Shown here piece by piece: positions 48,449 through 60,319 of a stretch of 64,000 nt of DNA. The stretch is from positions 53,823,416 to 53,887,415 of the forward strand of contig NC_133284.1 in assembly GCF_005239225.2 (NCBI RefSeq), in the 5' to 3' direction. The notes beneath the pieces were generated by a model. The model made no database searches and was not told the origin of the DNA. It saw only the letters and a program-made list of their open reading frames with translations. Position numbers and translations under genes: made by a program. Source of the stretch: Populus alba. Lineage: Eukaryota > Streptophyta > Magnoliopsida > Malpighiales > Salicaceae. The stretch's first letter is position 1; each line of letters begins with the position of its first letter.

Positions 48449-50413
48449 CAAGATTAGCTCTGGCTAATGGCATCCGTGATAGGATTGCCGGGATGTGAAT
48501 TACAAGATTAGCTTCGGCTAATGGCATCCATTATAGGATTGTCGAGATGTGAATTACAAGATTAGCTTTGGCTAATGGTGTTGCTACCCAAATTTTGACC
48601 CATGTTTTGATAATTTTTCCAAAAAACCCAAAAATACGTTTTTAAATATATTTGCATCATTTTAGAATTTTTTTAGCATCGTCTCAAAAGAATTTAAATT
48701 TCCAAAAATCATGGGAACACGTTCAACTTTTAACGCATTATTTTTAAAAATCACCGATTTTCCTCACTAGAGATGATGTTGATAAGAAAAATTCAAAAAA
48801 ATAACAAAAAATTAAAATTTACCAAAAAAGAAGTTGAAGGACCAATTTTGAGGCACAAGCAACATTTTGCCTATATAGCAGCCCTCAACACACTAAAAAA
48901 GGGGAGGCAATTTTGAAAAATCAGAAAAATACAAAAAAAAACCCTAACCCTAAACCATCTCTTTCAAAGGAGCGGCGCCCCCTCCCTTTCTTCTGATCTG
49001 TTCAAGCCATCGCTCCCTCCATTGAAAACAAAACTCTTAGCCAACAGCCGTTCATCTCCCTCTGCCAAAACAAGGCACGGCCAGCCGCTGACCTAAACAA
49101 AATAGCAGCCACACCCCACAGATTTTTTTCTCAACTCTTCCCCGACCATCGTTCCCCCCTCTTGCTATTTTTCCTTCTCATTTTCCCCCGTCGCTCACCA
49201 TCTTCCTCTCCTCTCTCCCAGCCGGCTTGCCTTTCTTTTTCACCCGTAGGAGCCAGCAGTGCCGTCCACCACAGTAGTGCCGTCCACACCGGAGATCTAG
49301 AGGCCGACAGATCTTCCATCAACAGTAACGACCCAGATCGGTCTGCCGCTTCTTCGTCCTTTGCTTTTTCAGTCGCCTCCAGCGTTCCCTCTCTCCAGAT
49401 CTCACCCACCGGCCAGCAACAGCCCCACAGATTCACCGCCGCCCTCTAAACACTGCAGCGCCACCCAACTGCCAGCGACCTTAAGTGAAAGAGAAGAAGA
49501 TGTAAACAAACGAAAGATCTGTAGTGATGCAGATCTGAAAAGGAAAAGACCGAAACAGATCCGAAAAAGAAAGAAAAATTAAAATCAACTGCCTGTGTTG
49601 TTTTCGGTTGCTTTACAAGTCACCACCGGCGTAGGGAGACTGAGAAGAAGAAGTCCATCCATATCCCCCCTATTTCTGGAGTTTCTTGCGGTGGCGCGTG
49701 AACCCACGCGCCGCCAGTGACAGTGGCGCGTGGGGAGACATGCCACCACTGTTCCTGCTGTCCTTTGGCTTCACAGAACTGGTCCTAACAATATTATGGA
49801 TTTTTGAATGGCTGTTTTGTAATTTTAGAATTGTTTAATGTAATTTTTGTTTAATGTAATATTTGTTTAGTTTTGAGTTTTAGTAATTTGTATTTTGTAA
49901 ATATGGAAGCAAAAAAAAAAAAAAAAAAAGGAAAAGAAAAGAAAAACAATATAGTGAAAGTGTTTGTGTGTGTTTGTATGTTTTTTTATGGATGTGTTTT
50001 TTTATGATAAAAATTGCAAAGAATAAAGAAGAATTTAATATTTTGATTTGCTAATGGTACATAATTATTAACTTATACGTAAGTTGTATTTCTAATATCC
50101 GATGAAAAAACAATTATTAAAACTTCTTTAAATACATTAAATTCGCGAAACAGCTTACCTCAGGTAGGATGCGTTAGGGGTGCTAATACCTTCTCTAACC
50201 ACAACCAGTCCCTTATCCATGAATCTCTTACAAGTCCTGTACATCCGGTTTCCTAGTAGCCTGCAATCAATTACTAGGTGGCGACTCCAACGAACCAATC
50301 AAAGTAACGAGCATAACGAGAAAAAAATCACCAGCTGATGCCGTGCGGATTTTGACGTGCGACAAATGGCATCCGTTATAGGATTACCGGGAAATGAATT
50401 ACAAGATTAGACT
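48449..50413. repeat. 53-54-bp tandem array split by a solo LTR
   Basis: Units of the form 'acaagattagctctggctaa' plus 'tggcatccgtgataggattg' plus 'ccgggatgtgaatt' start at 48449, 48502 and 48556. The third unit is interrupted at 48578 and resumes at 50365, and a further unit starts near 50400. Confidence 0.9.
48579..50364 (+). mobile_element. Solo LTR of a Gypsy element with perfect TSD
   Basis: 1786 bp from 'tgttgctaccca' to 'gacgtgcgaca', flanked by AATGG on both sides (48574-48578 and 50365-50369), inserted in a 54-bp tandem repeat. The 3' part has 'cttacctcaggtaggatgcg' and 'ctaggtggcgactcc', typical of this LTR class and shared in layout with the solo LTR at 25687. No interior remains. 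The frames at 49131-49449 lie in low-complexity LTR DNA and are not genes. Two 'ccctaa' copies near 48942 are not a telomere tract. Confidence 0.87.
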
Positions 50414-51150
50414 TTGCAAGGTCACCCAGTGTATGCAAGTAAATAAGATTATTCATCTAAGAATATATAAATAAGTGTTAATTGTGTTTAAAAGATTTAC
50501 AAGCAAAATATAAGTTCCTTGTTAGAATTCTCATGGATTCAGTAGAAAGTTAATACTTCATTCGTATTCATTACATGAGCATACATATATTCTTTATCAA
50601 CATAATGGTATGTTTATTTATATACAGGTCCATCAAACATCCAGGAAGATCATTAGTTTAGGACTCTATTTTATGTTGCTTATGTAAATATTTAACTTAA
50701 GCAAAAAGGGAATTAACGTGATATGTAGTATACTTTTATGTAAACCTTGATGTAATTATAAAAGTTCAGCTTAGCATTTAGTATTTTAGTTATCTTGTAA
50801 TTAACCCTTTTGAAACATTTAGGGACACTTATTATGTTGTAAATATTTTCTTTGCATGTTAGTATTCTTTTTCTTTTAAATTTTATGATATGATGTTTGG
50901 ACTATGTTCATATTTATCTTACTCGTATAATATATATATTGTGTGGTATTATGAGGTTTGATATAAGGTCCGGAATTATGGGACCTTGTGATGGTGGGTT
51001 GATTGAGTAAATTGATAGTAGTCGATAGCTTGGGATGTCCTAAATGCAAACGAAACTCTGCCGAATTGTTTTTTTTTCAAAAAAAATTTACCCTCAAATA
51101 AAGAGGATATGTTGGAATTTTTTACATTGATTGAGTTGTACAGTCGGACT
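50414..51150. other. Retroelement-like AT-rich DNA, no gene seen
   Basis: It continues the 54-bp array region and resembles the 3' part of a Gypsy LTR ('aaggtccggaattatgggac' near 50965). No frame or domain was seen. Confidence 0.35.
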
Positions 51151-51169
51151 GTTACAATGTCTACCAGAT

Positions 51170-51850
51170 CCTTTCACTTATTAATCTTGGTATTATTCAA
51201 TCTCATATACTAGCTCAATTCATACCCTATGAAACTATCATGAAAGACATACATTAACATGTTATTGTTATGGATAACTTCAATCATCTTGTTATAGTAT
51301 GATCGGAGATGGGTGTTCGAGCATTCTAGCCCAGTGTACTGATGAAGTTAGGCACTTTAAATTCTTTTGGCATTATAATGTTTAGAACCAAACAAACTTC
51401 AACTGCTAATACAGGATCAGTTGGATTATTTCCTTCAACTACTATCAATCTCTCTTTTAAAGTAGCCAATTTATCAGTCCATGAGACCGTTAGACCTATC
51501 ATCAGATGTCCTTCCATTGTTAGATCCATGGTGACTTTAGCTTGAGTTGGCTAGATAAGGGTAAAAGGAACAAAATGTCACTCAATTACTGAGTCTGCCT
51601 TAAAGTTCTGAGATATGTGAGGGACATAGGCTGATGTTACTTCCACGGGAGGCCATGCAGATGTTCCCTTTCTATTTATGAAACTCAGTACTTCTTTGAG
51701 CAGATTTGTGAGTCTAGCTACTTTACCTTTGATGCTCTCAATTTCCTTTTGATAATAAGCCTCTATTTGAGCCCTTTCTTTGTTTTCTATATTTTCTCTT
51801 AGTTAGGTGTAATAGATCTTAGGTAAGGGACTTATGTTTCAACCTGTGAG
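51170..51850 (-). pseudogene. Degraded Tat-type gag 5' region
   Basis: The frame 51529-51326 reads 'VCLVLNIIMPKEFKVPNF', a clear relative of the Gag stretch 'MCLVPNVVIPKKFRVPKF' at 43.5 kb, preceded by a coiled-coil-like part near 51790-51690. It lacks the rest of Gag. A damaged primer site ('cctagtggagttgtgat', about 52508-52524) and LTR start at 52527 show that it belonged to a - strand Tat-like element. Confidence 0.7.
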
Positions 51851-52526
51851 CATGCATGTTAAATGTATGAGCATGTTTTTATACGATGAACTAGCCCTTC
51901 AAAGGGTAACACATGGTCGTAACTCTTGCATAATGAATACGAATTTTGATTTTTTCTAAACTATACAATGGAAATTTCCTAAGTGATGACTATTGTGTCA
52001 CCCGTAAGTCCCGAGCTCAAGATACTTTAAGAAGGGCTTGCCTTGATATAAAATGAATGTAGCTTATACAACCTAAGGACATGTTCTATTCATTAAGTGA
52101 GCATGAGTAGGTTTTTTAACTAGTCTCAAAAGGGTCTCAAATCTACCTAGTAATGATTTTCATAAAAACATTATAGGGGCGTTATGAGAAATGGTTAAAG
52201 CATGTATGCCCACCATTACCAAGCAAACACTCAAATATGAGTTAGGTGTTTCACACATCTAAACCCTGACAAGTAGTCATAAGGCAGATCGTTAATCCCC
52301 CACCAAACCTAGAACTTTGTGTGTGTTTGAAAAAAAATTAAAACATGTGATGCATAAGGAAATATTATATAATGCATGAATAATATGTACAAAAATTGAA
52401 GCGTATAAGTAAATAATAAAAAGAAATGAATGTAAAAAATACACATACAAACCAAACAACAAAATATAACAATCAGACAAAAAACAAAGCTTAGTTCATG
52501 GGAAGTACCTAGTGGAGTTGTGATTT

Positions 52527-53015
52527 TGTCGCATGTATGCGGTGTACGGCATCACCTCTGTTATTGCATAGTTAGGAATGGTATGAGAGGAAAGGATAGA
52601 GAATTCTTGTCCTTTATCAATAAAAAAGAGGAATCGAAGTCGTCACCTTGTATTTTGATCACTAGGAACCCTAATTGGTCTTAGAGTATGAAAGGGGACA
52701 GTTTGCGTATAGAGAAGGCACTTGCACCTATAATACATCTTACCTAAAATAAACTGCTTTGTTTATTTGTCTAATATAAAGTAAGAAAATATTGTGTTTT
52801 CTAACTATTGGTCTATTTATGGTCAAAGAAAACTCCTCCACGGTGAAGAGATCTTTATCTTATCAGGTTAAGAACATAATCGTTCTAATACCAATATAAA
52901 AATAAACTGTCTTTTTGTTTAATATTATAAATATATCTTACATATAAGTTCATAATCTCATATATTAAAAAAACAATTTATTTTTGTATTTTTGAAATTT
53001 CAGCGGAAAACGATT
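52527..53015 (-). mobile_element. Relic Tat-like LTR, interrupted by a CACTA element
   Basis: Starts 'tgtcgcatgtatgcggtg' beside a damaged primer site and contains 'tcgtcaccttgtattttgat' then 'cactaggaaccctaattgg', the counterpart of the LTR segment near 44620-44660. The continuation after the CACTA element (54276-54513) is not clearly assignable. Confidence 0.6.
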
Positions 53016-54275
53016 CACTACAAGATTTAACAGTTTTACCGACAGAATTTTTCTATTGGCGTAAGACAAACATTCCATCGGTAATTAATTTACCAACGAA
53101 ATCACCAATAGAAATTCTCCATCGGTGAATCTTTCATCGGAAATTTTTTATCTTTCGGTAAATCCGTTGGTAATAAAAAAAATATTATTATCGACGGATT
53201 TACTAACGGAACAGACGTGTCGGTAATAATATTTGTTTATTACCAACGGATTTACTGACGGATATACCGATGGAAATTTCCATTAGTATATCCATCGGTA
53301 ATTATTTAAAAACATTTAACAAAAATCATTTTATAAAATTATAAAATAATTAAATCAACATTGTATAATATATACTCAAAATGCTTGGAAAAAAGAATAA
53401 GAAAATCAACTCAAATAAATTGCAACAAATAAAAAAAAAAAATTAATTCAACTAAAAAAATTCATATGAAAAAAATGAAGTTGCAATTGCTAAAAATTTA
53501 AAAATCGTATAAATAAATCAACTAAAAATTGATCTCATATGAAAAAAGAAATCTCACAACAACATTTATACAATTATTAAGAATAAAAACAATTAAAAAT
53601 AAAACAAAACAAAATATAGTGAAAAAAATCATGAAAAAAGAAGAAAAAAGAAAAATATTACCTTAATGTACTTGCAAGTGAAGCTAAGGAGAGAGAAAAT
53701 AATTTCGTAAAGCATATTAATTAAAAAAAACTAAGAGGATAAAAGAAGAAAGAAGAAGAAGACATACCCGAGCATAGAGGAAAAGAGAAGGAGATGAGGA
53801 GAGAAAAGAAGAGAAAAAAAATAGATATTGATGTTTTTTACATATAGTGAAGAAGAAGAAGAAGTAGAAGAAGAAGAAGAAAAAGAAATGAGTCTATCTA
53901 TTATAAAATAAGCGGATTCAGGTTTTTATTGGGGTGCGTTAGCAATAGATTTACCTATGGATAATTGAATATTAATATTTTTTAATTATACTGTCAGTAA
54001 TATTTAATTTAAATTTTTAATTTTGTAAAAAAATTTCAGAAACCGCCAAAAATTACCGACGATTTTTCAATCCGTCGGTGATGCCGTCTGTAATGTATAA
54101 ATGAAAAATTTTAATTAATTGAATTTTTTCAGAAAACCGCCAAATAACACCGACAAATTTTCAATCCGTCGGTGATTTTGTCCGTAAAGAACAACAATTA
54201 ACAGTGCAATTGGAAAGTAATCAGTAATTCCCTTTGTAATTGACATGATGAACAATGTTCCCTTTTCTGGTAGTG
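53016..54275. mobile_element. Non-autonomous CACTA (En/Spm-like) DNA transposon
   Basis: 1260 bp. The left end is CACTACAAGATTTAACAG. The right end, read on the - strand, is CACTACCAGAAAAGGGAAC. A 3-bp target duplication ATT lies at 53013-53015 and 54276-54278. Both subterminal regions carry many short motifs around 'ccgacgga', 'ccgtcggt' and 'ccatcggt' in both orientations, as expected for transposase binding in CACTA elements. No transposase frame is present, so it relies on an autonomous relative. A (GAA)n-rich stretch lies near 53840-53885. Confidence 0.88.
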
Positions 54276-54513
54276 ATTATATTTAATATTGAATCAGTAT
54301 TTTATAGTATAGATCTACAATCCTGATATTAAGTGAAATTTATGATCACTATACATTATGTACTTCAAAATTTTAGTGTAGTAGAAAATATGTTAAACAA
54401 CTCTATATATGCAAAACCTTCCTTACTATTAGAAAAAATTAGGAGAGAAAAAGGTAAGGAAGCATTGTGAAAGACAATGTACGCTTAGATTAATATGCTT
54501 TCGTGAATTAGAC

Positions 54514-56338
54514 TGTCATAACTTAATTTTTGACCATTTTATTTTAATTATTATTATTATTTTATTTACTGAAAATGGTAAAAAAAGTGATGATAAAAAA
54601 ATAATAATGAAAAACAAGTAAAATAAAATAAATGAAGAATGAATTAAAATTTGGGTTAAGGGGCAACATGATTGGAAGTTTTGGGGTTTAATTAAACTTT
54701 GGAATTAATCTAATTAAGCTTGGAATTAACTTATTCAGGGACTTAATTGAAGAAATATTAAAGTTTGGGGTCAAATTTGCAAAATTAAAATCCAAGGACC
54801 ACATTGAAAATTGCACGCAAATGCAGGGGTCCAATTACAATTTCAACCAGGGGCCTAATTACAAAACTTTTAAAACTTCGAGGGGCAAAATGAAAATAGC
54901 CATTAAACACAAAAACGGTGCCGTTTCTAGACACTGTTCATCTTCCTCAACCGTTTAGCCGCCCGCCGCCACCATTACACCTGCAATCAATGGATGAAAC
55001 GACATTGTTCTCTAGCTATAAAAACCAGAGAACGAAAGGCCACAAAGGGGAAGGAAAAAAAAGACAGAACCGGGGAAAAAACTGGGGAGAACAGAGCAGA
55101 ACCGAAAGAGAGGGAGAAGCTCAAACCCAGACTCGAAAAAAACCACAAAAACTAGAGGGACCGGGGAGGAGAAGAAAAAGCCACGAAGGGCAAGGGAGAC
55201 TGAAAAACTAAAAAAACTAGGGGGGGAGATGAAAGAAAAAGCCACGAACGGGAGATTAAGGAAAAATAAAGCAACGAACAGAGGGAGGGAGATTATACAG
55301 AGAGAGAGCAAATTTTGGCTAGCTACTGCATCTTCATCGTCGCCTTCTTCCAGTGCTAGCCGCGATCACGGTTGCACCCCCTTCCCCCCGAACACAACAA
55401 GACGCATGAACGGAGACTGTACAGAGGCTAGAGGGGAGCAAAATTTGTGCCCCTGTTTCTTCTAAAAGAAACAGAGGCGTTCGGCGTCATTCTCTGGTAA
55501 GCTAGAGAAGGCCACAGAGAAGGAAACAAGTAACTCAGGGGCACCACCTTCCCCCCTTACCACTGAACTCACAAACAAAGAAGAAAAGACATAAGACGCA
55601 GGAGACGGAGACTGGAAAGAAAGAAGAAGATAGAAAAGACGACATAACAAGGAAAGCTAAAACAGAGCAGTAGACAGAAAGCAGTAACAGAGAGGAGTAA
55701 CGCTGGTCAGTTGTCATCCCCGTCTTCAAGTGTAGCAACAGGTAAGTCTCGCTCTGTTTTCCCCGCTGTGTTAATTCATTTTAGCCATTTGTTTTGAATT
55801 CAATAGCAAGGCCGTGCACGCGTGATTTGGATCACGCGTGCCTCATGTGGCCCAGCCGGGTCACTGGCTTGGGCCAGTGACCAGGCTGGGCTGGGCTGGG
55901 CTGGGCTGGGTCGAGCCCAGCCCATGTGGGCTAAGCTGGGCCCAGCCCTCGAAAAAATAAAAAAATTAAAAAAATAGAAAAATAAAAAAACAAAAAAAAC
56001 AAAAAATGTGTATCATGAATAAAAATAATATAAATTTATTGGTTTATTCACTGACGCCAGAGTCAGGAATAAAAATACCGGTTTAAATTTATATTATTTT
56101 TATTCGTTGTATTTTATTTTATTTATCTAGAAAAATAAAAAAAAATATATGCATGCATAAAAATAAATTTATTTTTATTTATTTATTCATTTGTGCTAGA
56201 GTAGGGAATAAAGAATATTGATCTAATTTTTTTTTTCCAGCTTTAAATTTTTACCAACGCCAGAGTTGGAATTATTCAAGCTTGAATATTCACTGGTGCA
56301 AGAGTCAGGAATATTATAAACAAATCATCATAGCATAA
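54514..56338 (+). mobile_element. Truncated Tat-like LTR, + strand
   Basis: Begins 'tgtcataacttaatttttga', the reverse-complement form of the LTR ends at 39140 and 46636. It passes through the same landmarks in order: 'aattgaagaaatatt'-type leader, a 'gggctgggctgggctggg' block near 55880, then 'cgccagagtcaggaat' near 56064 and 'agagtcaggaatattataaa' near 56301. It stops at about 56338, roughly 170-200 bp before the expected end, where a Copia fragment begins. The several 60-100-residue frames in it are low-complexity and not genes. Confidence 0.75.
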
Positions 56339-56344
56339 GCGAAT

Positions 56345-57372
56345 TCCTCTCCTCATGGTCTTGGGGCACTTTCTAGTCTCTCCTCTGCTTCGCCCTCCCT
56401 GGCCAGCACTCCTGCAGCTTCAGTCTCTGCTTCCAACCCTTCCTCTACTGACAGTCCTATGCTTGAGGCTGCTTCTTTATCATCCTCTCCTGCTGGTCTA
56501 CAACTTATGGTTGATTTTTCTTCTTATCATCCTCTCCTCGCTACAATCGTCTTCCCCTGCGTCTTCATCAGCACACAGCAGACATCCTATGACTCTTAGA
56601 CCACGGCAGCCGAAGACAGCTAATCTGGGTTCTTTCGCTGCCGCTACTTCTACCTCCACACGGGTACTGTATTCTCCCTCTTCTGAGCCTTTTGCATTCT
56701 TTGATGCTGGCCGGTATACAGTTTGGCATAATGTTATATGTGATGGCATCGCCGCTTAATGTGAAAATCGCACTTGGTCTTTGGTTCCATTTTATTCTTC
56801 GATGAACGTTGTTGACAGTAGATGGGTATATCTGATCAAACATTGTGTTGATGATAGTATTTTGCGCTATAAAGTACGCCTTGTTGCTAGAGGTACGACA
56901 TCTTATGGTTTCCATATCACTCGAGGATCCTCTTTTGCTCTACATGGCTTTATAGATGCAGATTGGGCTGGAAGTATTAATGATCGCAAGTCTACGGGCG
57001 ACTATCTTGTCTTTTTTGGTCAGACGCCGATTTCTTGGAAATCCGGCAAGCAACGCACTGTTGCTCGCTCCTCTACTGAGACTGAGTATAAAGCCCTTGC
57101 TGATGGTACCGCTGAAGTCATTTGGCTTCAATACTTGTTAACAGATTTGCAGGTTCCCTCAGTCTCTGCTTCTACCATTTTGTGTGATAATCTTGGTGCT
57201 ACCTATCTCTTAGAAAATCCTATCTTCCATGCTCGTACTAAGCATGTTGAAGTGGATTATCACTTTGTCCATGACCGTGTTGCCAAGAAAGAAATTTAGA
57301 TTCGTTTTGTTCCTTCTCAGGATTAACTTGCCGATGTTTTCACTAAACTGCTTCCTGTTGCATCCTTTACTG
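56345..57372 (+). pseudogene. Copia pol fragment: linker, start of RT, RNase H
   Basis: A Ser/Pro-rich linker (56355-56600) leads to 'GSFAAATSTSTRVLYSPSSEPF' and the RT start 'NVVDSRWVYLIKH...RYKVRLVARG' (about 56800-56900). An internal deletion removes the RT core. RNase H then follows from about 56940 with 'GFIDADWAGSINDRKSTGDY', 'SSTETEYKALADG' and 'HVEVDYHFVHDRV'. In-frame stops occur near 56760 and 57298. The deletion joins the halves in one open frame (56781-57299), so a hybrid 172-residue peptide is possible but has no catalytic RT motif. Confidence 0.88.
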
Positions 57373-57373
57373 C

Positions 57374-57600
57374 TTGAGGGGGCATATTATAGAATGTATA
57401 TCATGTATCTATTAGAATAGAAAATTAATATAGGATGTTGTGATCATTACAGTTACTCATGTATCTATCAGAATAGAAAATTAATATACGATGTTGTAAT
57501 CATTACAGTTATTGCAGTATTCTGCTACCTCTATATAAATAGGAAGGTTGGCTAAGGCACAACCCAACACATTCCATTTTTCTCAACTAGGGTACTGACC
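57374..57600 (+). repeat. Copia polypurine tract and 3' LTR
   Basis: 'ttgaggggg' (57374-57382) precedes LTR-like DNA with a directly repeated 'catgtatctatyagaatagaa' segment (about 57400 and 57458) and a TATA-like 'ctatataaatagg' near 57530. The exact LTR ends are not clear. Confidence 0.6.
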
Positions 57601-57879
57601 CAATTATTTTTTTAAAAAAATCAAAACAACCTTGTTTTGATCAAAAACAATTTTCAAAACAATCAACGGGGTTTTGACCCTTGTTTTATCTTAAGGTGAC
57701 CTAGGTTTTTGACTGAGTCAGGTTAATTAAATTCTTCTTCTATTTTTTCTTAAACTAAGACCAGTTCAGGTCTAGAGTCAATCAATCAAGTTAGTCTTAA
57801 TTTTATAACCAATATAATATTATTAATTTCAATACTTAATTTTCGAGGTCCCACCGATCACATATTTACATGAGGTTTG

Positions 57880-58722
57880 AAAATGTAAGCAATAGGAATC
57901 AAATCATAAATATCCTCTCTTCCTAGTTAACTCTTTAGCACTTACCAATTTAGCTACTAGTTCTCCGATGAATTGTACTCTCCAATCAATTCTTCAGTCA
58001 CTACTATTCTGCACTCAGCACAAAATCTCAGGTTCATATTGTCAAAATGAACTAAGGGACAAAGTGATTTGTCGAGGAGTTGAGTTCTTCACAATTTTGC
58101 CGCTATATTTATATATAATCTTCCTGAGTACTCTAAAAGAAAAATAAAATAAAATAAAGTAGAAGAAATATTTGTTTAATGCATAACGTCTATACTAGTG
58201 GCGACTTGTTTTGATCCAAAATAAAATATTTGCTTTATGAATATGACTTTGATATATGCAGACAGGTCAAGATACGAATTCAGATTTGTGAAAACCAAAA
58301 AGATTATGCAGAATTTATTTATTACAACAATGCATCAAACTTTCGTGTGTATATATATATACACGTTTAAGGTGGGGTTGTGTGTCGGCAGCAGTTAAAA
58401 ATCCAAGGATACAAAATCTTCCTTGCCAAACGATCCCGAAATATTTGTTTAATGCATAACGTCTATATTAGTGGCAACTTGTTTTGATCCAAAATAAAAT
58501 ATTTGCTTTATGAATCTGACTTTGATAAATGCAGACAGGTCAAGATACGAATTCAGATTTGTGAAAACCAAAAAGATTATGCAGAATTTATTTATTACAA
58601 CAATACATCAAACTTTCGTGAATACACACACACACACACACACGTTTAAGGTGGGGTTGTGTGTCGGCAGCAGTTAAAAATCCAAGGATACAACATCTTC
58701 CTTGCCAAACGATCCCGGCTGT
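57880..58722 (+). promoter_or_regulatory. Orphan BBE upstream region with two promoter modules, no gene
   Basis: A paralogue of 1780-2470. It has a relic of BBE codons 49-71 (about 57965-58045), then two tandem modules (about 58170-58440 and 58440-58722), each with 'gtttaatgcataacgtct', 'gcagacaggtcaagatacga', 'cgtttaaggtggggttgtgt' and 'ccaaggataca'. The first carries a TA-rich microsatellite and the second an (AC)n run at the same place. Homology ends at 'gatcccggctgtg', about 17 bp before where the ATG should be. No coding sequence follows. Confidence 0.7.
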
Positions 58723-60109
58723 GTTTTTGATAATAATATGTGTTTTTGAGTAGCTAAGTATAGATTATTATAATTAAATAAAGATATATTTTAAATAGAT
58801 TATATGAATTATATAACAGATAAATTTATGGACTGGTAAAATAGGTTTATTATAACCTAATTTTTTATTTTTTATTTTTAAAAAAAATATTTTCAACATA
58901 AAAAAAAAAATCAAAAACATGTTCTTGATAAATTTGCCTTATTTTTAACATTTTCAGTGTCATTTCAAAAGGATTGAAATTTTTTTAAAAATTTCAACAC
59001 ATTTAATTTTTAACCTATTATTTTAATATATTTTTAAATAAAAAAACATTTTAAAAAATACCCTCAACAATAATCTTAAAAACGCTATTAAATTTAAGCT
59101 TGTGATCCCTACTTTGCATGTATACTCTCTATCAACCGAGAATGAAAATTCTGTCGATATGAAGGTACCCACAAAAGCCCATGAGCCACCCTAGCATCCA
59201 TTAATTTTTTTAATAACTTCATCCTCAAGGCTACTCAGAAGTAGAAAAATCCACAAAGTGGGAACGGGAGCAGACGGATCATGAACCAAAGTATAGTTAT
59301 ATTAATATATCCAATTCGAAACCTAATTCGATCAATGTTCTAAGTTATTAGATTGTTGATTAACTTCTCAGATCAACGTGCTTATCCAGATTAATATCCA
59401 ATTCAAGTTTAAGTTTCACAACTAGAAGCCAAAGTCATTATGTATAATTTGGTTTATCAGATTTTGTTGAATCATGGACCGTATAATAGGAGAATTCCTT
59501 CTACATTACATAGCAATTAACTAAAGTTATTGAAACTTAATAACCTATTATACTAAAAAAGTTATGAGATATACAACTACTAGGTCATGTCTATCTACTT
59601 ACAAAAAACAAAAAGCAAAATATTGTAATAAACTTGATTGTGTGTGTGTCTAGTTAGTTAGTGGGATGTTCTTGCGTTAGATATGGCCCTATTTATTTTT
59701 GTGTTTCAAAAGCGTTTTTGAAAAAATTTGAAAGTTTTTTATTTTTTTTTCTTTACTTTAAATTAATATATTTTTTAATGTTTTTAAATCATTTTGATGC
59801 GCTGATATCAAAAATAATTTTTTAAAAATAAAAAAATATATTATTTTGATATATTTCTAAGTGAAAAGTATTTTAAAAAGCAATTGGACGGATATTATAC
59901 TTCCATGAAATGTAAGATAAATATTCAATTTGAACCATTTCAATGCAAGAGGAAGGGTCGGCTGAGTTTAAAGATAAAATAGCAAATAAAATTGGGTAAA
60001 TTCATCATGTGGTTCGTCAATTTTTAAAATTTCTTAGATCAACCCTTTTAATCTAACTTTAGGCACCATCCTACTTCTTATTTTAAAATTCACTTAATCA
60101 AAACTAAGA
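58723..60109. other. AT-rich intergenic DNA with a MITE-like repeat
   Basis: No gene seen. The part 59695-59890 matches the short dispersed repeat at 28575-28765, and 58860-59100 has a similar low-complexity AT-rich character. Confidence 0.5.
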
Positions 60110-60229
60110 ATCTATTTTGCAAACTTCTCTTGATTCACAAAGATCTCATATTCTCCATATTTAATCTCAATCCATAGGTAGTGTCATCGCTATCTATCAT
60201 AAGACCAATATATGTCATCTAAAACTCCT

Positions 60230-60319
60230 TGACCATTATTTGCTTAAAGTCTTCAAATATATTTGGGTTATTGCTGACCATTATTTGCTTAAAGTCTTCA
60301 AATATATTTGGGTTATTGC
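60230..60319. repeat. 45-bp direct duplication within Copia RT
   Basis: 'tgaccattatttgcttaaag' begins at both 60230 and 60275. The two 45-bp copies are essentially identical and keep the frame, duplicating 15 residues ('SNNPNIFEDFKQIMV'). Confidence 0.92.

Noticed and set aside
48935..48960. Telomere-type repeat in the solo LTR
   Set aside because: Only two or so CCCTAA copies embedded in LTR sequence. Not an array.
49131..49449. Overlapping 95- and 101-residue frames as a small gene
   Set aside because: They lie wholly inside a solo LTR in pyrimidine-rich low-complexity sequence and overlap on opposite strands.
54918..55738. Cluster of Lys/Arg- or Phe/Ser-rich frames on both strands
   Set aside because: Purine-rich LTR DNA gives such frames on one strand and their pyrimidine mirror on the other. 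They lie inside the truncated LTR.
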